A DNA stretch of 12,398 bases from Burkholderiaceae bacterium. Its GTDB lineage: Bacteria; Pseudomonadota; Gammaproteobacteria; Burkholderiales; Burkholderiaceae. The translations under genes were made by a program, and so were the position numbers. Below are positions 6,859 through 12,398 of the stretch, piece by piece. How positions within the stretch are numbered: the stretch's first letter is position 1; the number at the start of each line of letters is the position of its first letter. Under the pieces are notes generated by a model. That model was not told the origin of the DNA. It saw nothing but the letters and a program-made list of their open reading frames with translations, and did not search any database. The stretch is from the NCBI GenBank assembly GCA_023253905.1, contig JALREG010000341.1, positions 1 through 12,398 on the forward strand, read 5' to 3'.

Positions 6859-6876
6859 CATGCGCTACCCCGCATG
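6859..6876 (-). other. Intercistronic hairpin between DapA-like and binding protein genes
   Basis: CATGCG (6859-6864) and CGCATG (6871-6876) form a perfect 6-bp stem with a 6-nt loop in the 61-nt gap between the two genes. There is no run of U after it on the transcribed strand, so it is not a standard terminator. It could be an mRNA processing or stabilising element protecting the abundant binding-protein message, or chance. Confidence 0.3.
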
Positions 6877-6879
6877 GAA

Positions 6880-7803
6880 TTACTTGAGCAGTCCGGCGAG
6901 CTGCAGCGCCCGACGGATCCGGTCGAGCTCGGACTGCGGCAGTTTCATGAGGGGCGGACGCACCACCGCCCGGGGCAGCTTGCCGAGCATCACGAGTGCC
7001 TCCTTCATGCGGTTATGCATATCAACCCAGGGTTCGCTGTAGAACACTTCGGCCGTGGGGAAGATCCGGTCACTGATCTGACGGGCAAGCGCCAGATCCC
7101 CAGCCTGCACTGCGCGAAAGAGCTGCGCCTGCAGATCGGCGATCACGGAACCGCTGCCAGACAGCAGGCCCTTGCAGCCCAGCACAAGCGAGGTGAAGAG
7201 CCAGGCGCTGTGCGTGGTGAGCACGTTGACCGGCCGGGGAAGCGACTGCAGCACCCGAACCTGCCGCTCATGGAGTTGCGGATTGGCCGACCAGTCTTTG
7301 ATCGCCCGCACCGTAGGCACCTGCTCGATGATCTTCAAGAGTGTGGGCAGTGGGTAACCCTGGCCGCCCGCGAGCGGATACTGAAATGCGATGAGCGGCA
7401 GGTCGGTCACCTCGGCGATCCGCCGGAAGTGCTCCACCGCCATTTCCGGCCGCTGTCCGAAGGTGTATATCCCCGACGGAAATACCAGTAGCGCCGACGC
7501 GCCGCCGGCATGCGCCATTTTCGCGATGCGCTGCGCCTCGAAGCTGCCCTCGGCATAGACGCCCTGAACGACATGGGTACGTCCGGCCATTTCCTCCACG
7601 GTGATGTCGAGGATTCGGCGCTGCTCCTCAAACGTGCAACTCGCCACCTCCGACGCATGGGCGTTAGTGGTGATGGCGGTGACGCCGGGCACCGAGGCCA
7701 CGTCGCGGATGTGAGCGCGGTAGTTGGCCTCGTCGATCGAAAAATCGTCGAAGAACGGCAGCAGAACGGCGGGGATGACGCCTTCGGGCTGATAAGTGGA
7801 CAT
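6880..7803 (-). CDS. Dihydrodipicolinate synthase (DapA) family lyase/aldolase
   Basis: This is a 307-residue (beta/alpha)8 class I aldolase-type enzyme, cytosolic, forming a Schiff base between a lysine and a 2-oxo acid. Seen: candidate Schiff-base Lys169 in RAIKDW (166-171), the conserved Tyr142 in AFQYP (139-143), and Thr45-Thr46 in AITTNAHASE (43-52). True DHDPS has a GTTGE block at this place; here it is TTNAHASE, so a role in lysine synthesis is unlikely. The protein belongs with the catabolic lyases or aldolases of the family (N-acetylneuraminate lyase, 2-keto-deoxy-sugar aldolases, and the like). It lies between the amidohydrolase and the binding protein on one strand, apparently co-transcribed. 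No good Shine-Dalgarno precedes ATG 7803. Exact reaction not assignable. Confidence 0.88.
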   Translation of the reverse strand: MSTYQPEGVIPAVLLPFFDDFSIDEANYRAHIRDVASVPGVTAITTNAHASEVASCTFEEQRRILDITVEEMAGRTHVVQGVYAEGSFEAQRIAKMAHAGGASALLVFPSGIYTFGQRPEMAVEHFRRIAEVTDLPLIAFQYPLAGGQGYPLPTLLKIIEQVPTVRAIKDWSANPQLHERQVRVLQSLPRPVNVLTTHSAWLFTSLVLGCKGLLSGSGSVIADLQAQLFRAVQAGDLALARQISDRIFPTAEVFYSEPWVDMHNRMKEALVMLGKLPRAVVRPPLMKLPQSELDRIRRALQLAGLLK

Positions 7804-7921
7804 CGTGTTGGGGTCCGAAAATAGGCTGGCGGGAACCCTACACCGCTATCGGCCGATGGGGCAAGCCTGATATGCCAGTCTCCCGGCCGAACCGTTCCGA
7901 AGTCTGCTGGGTGGAGGCGGC
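7804..7921 (-). other. Intergenic gap between amidohydrolase and DapA-like gene
   Basis: This 118-nt gap is the largest within the minus-strand run and could hold an internal promoter. It includes the 10-bp palindrome ATCGGCCGAT near 7847-7856. No convincing -35/-10 pair and no terminator with a U run are visible, so I keep the seven genes as one probable transcription unit with this as the weakest link. Confidence 0.3.
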
Positions 7922-8827
7922 CTACTGGGGCAGCCGGTAGATGCGGCAGGCGGTGTCGTACAGAACCGAGCGCTGCTCGGCAAGCGACCGGTCGCTTACG
8001 CATTGCCGGAACACATCAAATAACGAACGGTAATCGGTCCAGAGTTTCTCAACCGGAAAGTTGCTCCCGAACATGCAGCGATCGGCGCCGAACCAATTGA
8101 GTGCCTCGGTGACGATCGGCTGCCAGATGTCGGTGGTGCAGCGGCGTGCGAATGTGCTGAGTGCTGACAGCTTGGTGCTCACGTTCGGGCAGCCCGCCAG
8201 CGCCTGAACGCCCGAGCGCCAGGCAGCGAGCGTCTCGGGCTCGCTGTCGGTCAGCATGCCCGCGTGAAGCAGGACAATCTGCAGGTCCGGAAACGCCCGG
8301 GCGAGGTCGACTGCGTCCCGCATCTGGCTGGGAAATACCTGCAGCTCAAATACCAGTCCGCGATCCCGTACTTCGGCGAGCCCCCGAAGCCAGGCAGGGT
8401 CGCGCACCCAGTCCGGGCGCGTTGCAAAGCAATACTGCGGGTTCGCATGCCAGTGGAGCTGCTGACGGATGCCTCGCAGAAGCGGGCTCTTCATCTGGGC
8501 ATCGAGCAGATCGGCCACCCTTGGATCCGCCAGGTTGGCGCCGCCCACGATCGCGTGGGGAAAGCCCGCTTGGTCCGCGATCGACTGCACCCAGCGAACT
8601 TCAGTCAGCTCGCCGCCTGCAGGCCAGTTGGTCTGTACATATACCGAGCGGGTGACCCCGGCCGATCCGCTATCGGTGAGAAATTCCGCTGCCAGGTAGT
8701 CGCGACGAATGGATTCATAGGCACCAAAGATTCTTGGCACGGGCGGACCGTCCAGCCACGCCAGATCGGCGCGGCGCCAAAGATGGTGGTGGGCGTCAAC
8801 GACAGGTAGAGGACGGGGCGCATTCAT
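7922..8827 (-). CDS. Amidohydrolase family protein (Amidohydro_2, COG3618 type)
   Basis: This is a 301-residue TIM-barrel hydrolase of the metal-dependent amidohydrolase superfamily, in the branch with L-fuconolactonase and 2-pyrone-4,6-dicarboxylate lactonase. Seen: the opening VVDAHHHLW (9-17) with His13 and His14, GIRQQ (119-123), ELQVFP (161-166), LLHAG (186-190) with His188, and CMFGSNFPVEK (251-261). The last strand motif usually carries a catalytic Asp (GSDxP); here it is Asn256, a variant I believe also occurs in some members of this branch. Expected chemistry is hydrolysis of a lactone or related cyclic ester or amide. Start is taken as ATG 8827, giving the usual short lead before DAHHHLW; ATG 8836 would add three residues. 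It is first in the minus-strand run and divergent from the FAD oxidoreductase. Confidence 0.88.
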   Translation of the reverse strand: MNAPRPLPVVDAHHHLWRRADLAWLDGPPVPRIFGAYESIRRDYLAAEFLTDSGSAGVTRSVYVQTNWPAGGELTEVRWVQSIADQAGFPHAIVGGANLADPRVADLLDAQMKSPLLRGIRQQLHWHANPQYCFATRPDWVRDPAWLRGLAEVRDRGLVFELQVFPSQMRDAVDLARAFPDLQIVLLHAGMLTDSEPETLAAWRSGVQALAGCPNVSTKLSALSTFARRCTTDIWQPIVTEALNWFGADRCMFGSNFPVEKLWTDYRSLFDVFRQCVSDRSLAEQRSVLYDTACRIYRLPQ

Positions 8828-8843
8828 GGGTCGCATTGACCCA
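8827..8843. promoter_or_regulatory. 17-bp inverted repeat, candidate operator
   Basis: TGGGTC (8827-8832), 5 nt, GACCCA (8838-8843): a perfect dyad at the amidohydrolase start, in the only divergent region shared by the two catabolic operons. Another GGGTC half-site follows at 8852-8856, and a TGGGTT half-site on the minus strand occurs near 8902-8907. The size suits a dimeric repressor or activator, but no regulator gene is in the window. Confidence 0.4.
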
Positions 8844-8943
8844 GCGAACCGGGGTCTCTGTCAAGGGCCTGAGGACGGCGTGGGGGATTCGGGGCACGGT
8901 CAACCCAGTTTGCGCACAATTCGCCCACGTTCTTCCATCCCCC
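8844..8943. promoter_or_regulatory. Divergent promoter region between two catabolic operons
   Basis: This is the rest of the 116-nt region separating the amidohydrolase start (minus) from the FAD oxidoreductase start (plus). Both operons must start here or inside neighbouring coding DNA. I cannot point to clear sigma-70 hexamers. A CACAAT sequence at 8915-8920 is a weak -10 candidate for the rightward operon, without a good -35. Confidence 0.35.
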
Positions 8944-10407
8944 ATGCGGATGCCGATGTCACCACCCGAGAGCCAGGTTTCCGAGTCACCCGCTCGCTCC
9001 TCCGCGCCGTATCGGCCGGGTGAGCCAACTAACCTGCTCGCGCTGCGGCAGGCCCTCGAAGGTCTCGACTGCGACAGCTCCGGTCCGACTCGCGAGCGCG
9101 CGGCGGCCGATTTTCACTGGTACAGCCCGGTGCTCGCGGCCGCGCTGGCCGGGCGGCTTCCCGATCTTGTCGTGCGGCCGCGCTCGGTGGAAGAAGTGCT
9201 CCGGGTGGCAGCGGCCTGCGTGCAGCATCGAGTGCCCCTGACGGTTCGTGGGGCGGGCACCGGGAACTATGGCCAGTGCGTCCCGCTCCACGGCGGTGTG
9301 AGCCTTGACATGTCGGGCCTGAACCGCGTGCTGGAACTGGCCGATGGCTGGGCGCGCGTCGAGGCGGGCATCGTCATGTTTGACCTCAACGAGGCGGCGC
9401 GCAAAACCGGCCAGCAACTCCGGATGTGGCCCAGCACGGAACGGATTGCCACGCTGGGCGGCTTCATAGCAGGCGGCCACTCGGGGATCGGCTCGATCCG
9501 TCACGGCATCCTTGCTGACCCTGGCAATGTGCGGGCGTTGCAGGTGGTTACGCTTGAAGATCCGCCCCGGCTGGTTGAATTACGTGGCGCCGATATTCAG
9601 AAGGCGCATCACGCCTACGGCACCAACGGCATTCTGGTGACCGTTGATATTGCGCTTACTGGGGCGGTGGACTGGCAGCATGTCATCGCCCTGTTCCCCG
9701 ATTACCCGGCCGCCTTGCAGTGTGCGCTCGACATCGGTCAGCGTATCTGTCAGACCGCAAACGGCTCGCTTGATGTGTTTCAGTTGTCCACCGTGGAGCG
9801 GCGCATCACGCCCTACTACGAGGGGCTGCGCGAACGACTGCAGGACCAGGATGCGATCTTTGCTCAGGTGGCGCCCTCCTCGCTTGGCACGTTCGAAGCC
9901 TGCGTGCGGGCGGCAGGGGGCCGACTTGCGGTGCGCGGGTCCGAATCCGAACTGATCGCTGCGGGCCTTCCCTCGGCCACCGAGTGCGCCTACAACCACA
10001 CCACGCTGCAGGCGCTCAAGACCGATCGCGGCGTCACGTACCTTCAGGTGGCCTACCCGGTGCCGTTTGATCCCCGACTGGTGGCGGCGCAGTGCGAACG
10101 CTTCGGCGATGAGGTGCTGATGCACCATGAATTCAGTCAGGCCGGTGGGGCGCTGACGGTTTTTGCGCTGCCCCTGGTTCGCTATTTCGATGAGTCGCAG
10201 TTGCGTGATCTCATCGCCTCCTTCGAAGCCGATGGCTGCCTGATTTTTGACCCCCACACCTGGGTGCTGGAAGACGGCGGCATGAAGCAGGTCGATGAAC
10301 TGCAACTTGCCTTCAAGCGCCAGGCCGACCCCCTGGGTCTGATGAATCCGGGGAAGGTGCGCGCCTGGGATGAACGCGTGCTCGGTATTCCCGGCGGCAC
10401 CCTTTAA
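8944..10407 (+). CDS. FAD-binding oxidoreductase (FAD_binding_4 / GlcD-like)
   Basis: This is a 487-residue flavoprotein of the vanillyl-alcohol-oxidase/PCMH fold, which oxidises alcohol, hydroxy-acid or amine groups and passes electrons to O2 or another acceptor. Seen: LVVRPRSVEEVLRVAAAC (75-92), the FAD pyrophosphate loop PLTVRGAGTGNYGQCVPLHG (98-117), LDMSGLNRVLEL (121-132), and the second FAD block TLGGFIAGGHSGIGSIRHG (170-188). The C-terminus has DPLGLMNPGKV, the usual end of this family. No signal peptide. The start is uncertain: ATG codons at 8944, 8950 and 8956 are in frame and none has a strong Shine-Dalgarno; the upstream extension overlaps the divergent gene and is not protein-like. 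First gene of the rightward operon; its stop overlaps the ribosome site of the RidA-like gene. Substrate unknown. Confidence 0.88.
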   Translation: MRMPMSPPESQVSESPARSSAPYRPGEPTNLLALRQALEGLDCDSSGPTRERAAADFHWYSPVLAAALAGRLPDLVVRPRSVEEVLRVAAACVQHRVPLTVRGAGTGNYGQCVPLHGGVSLDMSGLNRVLELADGWARVEAGIVMFDLNEAARKTGQQLRMWPSTERIATLGGFIAGGHSGIGSIRHGILADPGNVRALQVVTLEDPPRLVELRGADIQKAHHAYGTNGILVTVDIALTGAVDWQHVIALFPDYPAALQCALDIGQRICQTANGSLDVFQLSTVERRITPYYEGLRERLQDQDAIFAQVAPSSLGTFEACVRAAGGRLAVRGSESELIAAGLPSATECAYNHTTLQALKTDRGVTYLQVAYPVPFDPRLVAAQCERFGDEVLMHHEFSQAGGALTVFALPLVRYFDESQLRDLIASFEADGCLIFDPHTWVLEDGGMKQVDELQLAFKRQADPLGLMNPGKVRAWDERVLGIPGGTL

Positions 10408-10411
10408 GGAG
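10406..10411 (+). promoter_or_regulatory. Shine-Dalgarno of RidA-like gene overlapping upstream stop
   Basis: AAGGAG (10406-10411) overlaps the TAA stop of the FAD gene (10405-10407) and sits 8 nt before ATG 10420. It fixes the start and implies the two genes are on one transcript with coupled translation. Confidence 0.7.
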
Positions 10412-10419
10412 ACCAGGCC

Positions 10420-10902
10420 ATGTCCGCGCCCGACCCTCGTACCGCTCAGCCGCTCGCGCGCTATGCCGCCTGGCGACGCGCGGGCGATCTCGTGCTGCTC
10501 TCCGGCGTGATCGCAGTGGAACCCTCGACCGGCACGATCGTGCGCGGCTACGCCGACATTCCGCCTGCCGCGCGTTCGCTCATCGGACAAACCGGCGAAT
10601 TCTCAACCGATGCCAAGGAAGGCCCGGTGCTTGCCCAAACCTGGTTTGTGCTCGATCGCATTCGAGCCACCGTTGAAGATGCAGGCGGCTCCATGGCGGA
10701 TGTGGTGCGGCTAGTTCAGTACTTTCGGAACCTCGACCATTTCCCGCTTTACAGCCGGGTACGCAAGCTTTTCTTCCCGGGTGATCCGCCTGCCTCCACG
10801 GTGGTGGAGGTGAGCGAAATGTTACCCACCGCCGATATTCTGATCGAGGTCGAAGCCACGGCCTGGGTGCCGCTCGACCGCGCCCGTCGCGGATCGATCT
10901 GA
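10420..10902 (+). CDS. RidA/YjgF/UK114 family protein lacking the catalytic arginine
   Basis: This is a 160-residue protein of the RidA fold, usually a cytosolic trimer. Archetypal RidA hydrolyses reactive imines/enamines such as 2-aminoacrylate; other members act in catabolic deamination or other ring-chemistry steps. Seen: GDLVLLSGVIAVEP (22-35), LAQTWFVLDRIRATVEDAG (71-89), the DVVRLVQYF strand (94-102), PPASTVVEVSEM (123-134) and ILIEVEATAWV (140-150). In E. coli-type RidA the block is PARSCVEVA, where Arg contacts the substrate carboxylate; here the aligned residue is Ser126. So it probably belongs to a non-archetypal Rid subfamily with a different substrate. It is about 30 residues longer than RidA, with an insert near residues 35-65. 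Sits between an oxidoreductase and a creatininase-like hydrolase. Confidence 0.88.
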   Translation: MSAPDPRTAQPLARYAAWRRAGDLVLLSGVIAVEPSTGTIVRGYADIPPAARSLIGQTGEFSTDAKEGPVLAQTWFVLDRIRATVEDAGGSMADVVRLVQYFRNLDHFPLYSRVRKLFFPGDPPASTVVEVSEMLPTADILIEVEATAWVPLDRARRGSI

Positions 10903-10958
10903 CTCCCCACTCTTACTGATACGCCCCATCACGCCACACCTTTTTGATTGAGCGACCC

Positions 10959-11810
10959 ATGCTGCATGGTTACTGCCCCGCGAAACGCTATCTGCCCTAT
11001 CTCGCCTGGACTGATATTGCCGAGCTTCCCGACAGGGAGAACACGGTGATCGTGCTGCCTGCCGGCAGCATCGAGCAGCACGGTCCACATCTTCCCTGCG
11101 CGGTCGACACCATCATTGCGGCAGGCGTGGTGGGCCATGCCCTTGCGCGCCTGCCCGATTCAGTGCCGGCATTTGGCCTGCCGCCCATCACTTACGGCAA
11201 AAGCGTCGAGCATCTTCACTTCCCGGGCACCGTCACGCTGGAAGGGTCAACGCTGCTTGCCACCATCACCGAGGTGGGCGAATCGGTCTATCGCTCGGGC
11301 TTTCGGAAACTCCTGATCGTCAATGGTCATGGCGGCCAGCCGCAGATCATGGAGATGGCTGCGCGCGAACTGCGTCTGCGCCATGGCGATTTTGTTGTGG
11401 TGCCGCATTTCACGTGGCGTGTCGCCAATGTGGCGGGGCGTTATCTGTCCGAGAAGGAGCGCAAGCTCGCGATGCACGCTGGGCATGCCGAGACCGCCAT
11501 CATCATGGCGCTTGCGCCTGACACGGTGCAGATGTCACGCGCCGTCGCCAACTATCCTCCCGAGTTCCCGTGTCCAACGCTGTCCGCTGATGGACGGCCT
11601 GCGGCGGCCTGGACTGCGCGGGATTTCGGTGAAACCGGCGTGATCGGTGACCCGTTACCGGCCACCCCCGAACAGGGGCACGCCATTCTTGATTCACTGG
11701 CTGAAAGCTGGGCGCGCGGCATCACCGAGCTCCACCAGATGCGTTGGCTGGAGCGTGACGCCCAAACTTGGGGCAGGGCGCACCAAACCGGTGATGTGCT
11801 GGGAGGTTGA
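10959..11810 (+). CDS. Creatininase family amidohydrolase
   Basis: This is a 283-residue member of the creatininase/creatinine amidohydrolase family (includes creatininase, ArfB-type formamide hydrolase and MftE), cytosolic metalloenzymes that hydrolyse C-N bonds in cyclic amides, formamides or peptides. Seen: GSIEQHGPHLP (36-46) with Glu39 and His41, Asp50 in AVDT, VNGHGG (121-126) with His124, and HAGHAETA (173-180) with Glu178. These are the expected metal ligands and all are present, so the enzyme should be active. Start ATG 10959 chosen over a TTG at 10944; no strong Shine-Dalgarno supports either. It follows the RidA-like gene after 56 nt with no terminator, so likely the same operon. 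True creatinine as substrate is not indicated; the neighbours suggest amide or lactam opening in a pathway. Confidence 0.9.
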   Translation: MLHGYCPAKRYLPYLAWTDIAELPDRENTVIVLPAGSIEQHGPHLPCAVDTIIAAGVVGHALARLPDSVPAFGLPPITYGKSVEHLHFPGTVTLEGSTLLATITEVGESVYRSGFRKLLIVNGHGGQPQIMEMAARELRLRHGDFVVVPHFTWRVANVAGRYLSEKERKLAMHAGHAETAIIMALAPDTVQMSRAVANYPPEFPCPTLSADGRPAAAWTARDFGETGVIGDPLPATPEQGHAILDSLAESWARGITELHQMRWLERDAQTWGRAHQTGDVLGG

Positions 11811-11944
11811 ATGGGTACCCCCTCTGAAGTCGATCAATGCGTACCCGGGCGCCCGCTGGTGGCACCGAATTTGCAGCATCCGAACCGCTTCGGCGTGTCA
11901 TCCGAACTGTTTTTGATTTCCTCAATCTGTCATGGAGTCCGAAC
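11811..11944 (+). other. Gap before second binding protein; weak terminator-like hairpin
   Basis: 134 nt without a gene. It holds two 8-bp palindromes, GGGTACCC (11813-11820) and GGGCGCCC (11847-11854). TTCGG (11889-11893) pairs with CCGAA (11902-11906), followed after 3 nt by T5 (11910-11914): a weak Rho-independent terminator candidate. An alternative hairpin, CCGAA 11880-11884 with TTCGG 11889-11893, competes. GGAG at 11934-11937 is the ribosome site of the next gene. Transcription may partly stop here. Confidence 0.35.
11889..11914 (+). terminator. Weak intrinsic terminator candidate
   Basis: 5-bp stem (11889-11893 with 11902-11906), 8-nt loop, then a T5 run at 11910-11914. The stem is short, so this may give partial termination between the creatininase-like gene and the binding protein gene, or be chance. 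Confidence 0.25.
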
Positions 11945-12398
11945 ATGAAGCTTCGCTCACTTGTCTGTGCCGCCTTCGCGGTGGCTGCCGTCCCGGGTGC
12001 TTTTGCCCAGGAAAAGTTCACCTACATGACCAACTGGTACGCGCAGGCCGAGCACGGCGGCTACTACCAGGCGCTGGTGTCGGGCCTCTACAAGAAGGAA
12101 GGTCTGGACGCCACCATTCGCATGGGTGGCCCGCAGGTCAATGGCATGCAGCTCCTCGCTGCCGGCCAGATCGACTGCTACATGGGGTATGACGTCTCCA
12201 CCATGAAGGGCTGGGAAAACGGTATCAATTCGATGACCGTAGCGGCTTCTTTCCAGAAAGATCCGCAGGTGCTGATCGGGCATCCAGGTGTGCTCAACAA
12301 GATGGAGGATCTGCGCGGCAAGACCATCCTCATCTCCACCGGCGCTCAGAATTCCTACTGGCCCTGGCTTAAGGCTGCCTACAAGCTGCAGGACTCGC
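11945..12398 (+). CDS. Periplasmic binding protein, NMT1/SsuA-like (partial, runs off window)
   Basis: The first 151 codons of an ABC-importer substrate-binding protein; the 3' end lies outside the window. A Sec signal peptide is plain (MKLRSLVCAAFAVAAVPGAFA, cleavage after Ala21 before QEK). The mature start TYMTNWYAQAEHGGYYQALV (26-45), then GLYKKEGLDATIRMGGP (47-63), LAAGQIDCYMGYD (71-83) and a DLRGKTI block (122-128), match the NMT1/THI5 and SsuA/TauA group, which binds thiamine precursors, sulfonates, nitrate or pyrimidine-like compounds. Start ATG 11945 is supported by GGAG 7 nt upstream. It is a different fold class from the Liv-type binding protein in the other operon, so this locus serves two importers. 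Permease and ATPase genes are expected just beyond the edge. Confidence 0.9.
   Translation, partial: MKLRSLVCAAFAVAAVPGAFAQEKFTYMTNWYAQAEHGGYYQALVSGLYKKEGLDATIRMGGPQVNGMQLLAAGQIDCYMGYDVSTMKGWENGINSMTVAASFQKDPQVLIGHPGVLNKMEDLRGKTILISTGAQNSYWPWLKAAYKLQDS

Noticed and set aside
6819..6875. 19-residue extension of the Liv-type binding protein
   Set aside because: It would place extra polar residues before a clear signal peptide; consensus Shine-Dalgarno sits inside it.
6054..6887. Long plus-strand open frame opposite the binding protein gene
   Set aside because: Shadow of a real gene in GC-rich DNA; composition rich in Arg, His and Gly and no domain.
8734..8943. 70-residue N-terminal extension of the FAD oxidoreductase
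   Set aside because: Overlaps the start of the divergent amidohydrolase gene and encodes no family-like sequence; ATG 8944 or the next two in-frame ATGs are more likely.
9580..10590. Long minus-strand open frame opposite the FAD gene
   Set aside because: Antisense of a gene with clear FAD motifs; the product is His/Gly/Arg-rich without motifs.
1..12398. CRISPR array, insertion sequence, tRNA or rRNA
   Set aside because: No regularly spaced repeats, no transposase or terminal repeats, and no tRNA cloverleaf or rRNA conserved blocks found on reading both strands.

Overview
The window is about 12.4 kb of high-GC bacterial DNA. Gene style (tight polar operons, Shine-Dalgarno starts, Liv-type transporter, many stand-alone catabolic enzymes) fits a soil or freshwater proteobacterium. 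I would guess Betaproteobacteria/Burkholderiales, but no rRNA or other marker is present, so this is inference. There is no tRNA, rRNA, CRISPR array, transposase or phage gene, and no recognisable transcription regulator.

Layout. (1) 1-450: no credible protein gene. At 171-369 lies a 199-nt nested inverted-repeat element. It has a perfect 20-bp closing stem, an internal 17+10-bp compound hairpin and two small hairpins with NNAA loops. It looks like a structured RNA or a palindromic element. (2) 451-1269 (+): an Fe(II)/2-oxoglutarate dioxygenase of the PhyH family with EctD-like motifs. (3) 1274-1939 (-): an FMN nitroreductase, convergent with it. (4) 2018-2362 (+): a small predicted lipoprotein. 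(5) 2337-8827 (-): a seven-gene run read right to left: amidohydrolase, DapA-like lyase/aldolase, periplasmic binding protein, LivH, LivM, LivG, LivF. (6) 8828-8943: a divergent control region with a 17-bp inverted repeat. (7) 8944-end (+): FAD-dependent oxidoreductase, RidA-like protein, creatininase-family amidohydrolase and, after 134 nt, the start of a second periplasmic binding protein (NMT1/SsuA type) cut by the window edge.

How it may work together. Two divergent operons start from one 116-nt region. Both combine solute uptake (a complete branched-chain-amino-acid-type ABC importer on one side, the binding protein of a second importer on the other) with soluble catabolic enzymes. The enzymes cover redox (FAD oxidoreductase), imine/enamine chemistry (RidA fold), amide or lactam hydrolysis (creatininase family), lactone or related hydrolysis (COG3618-type amidohydrolase) and aldol/retro-aldol chemistry (DapA family). 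The most economical reading is a catabolic locus for an unidentified small nitrogen-containing compound. The substrate cannot be named from sequence alone.

The most unusual signals are the nested palindromic/RNA-like element at 171-369, the unassigned uptake-plus-catabolism cluster, a RidA-fold protein lacking the catalytic arginine, and a LivG ATPase whose ABC signature has lost its glycine.
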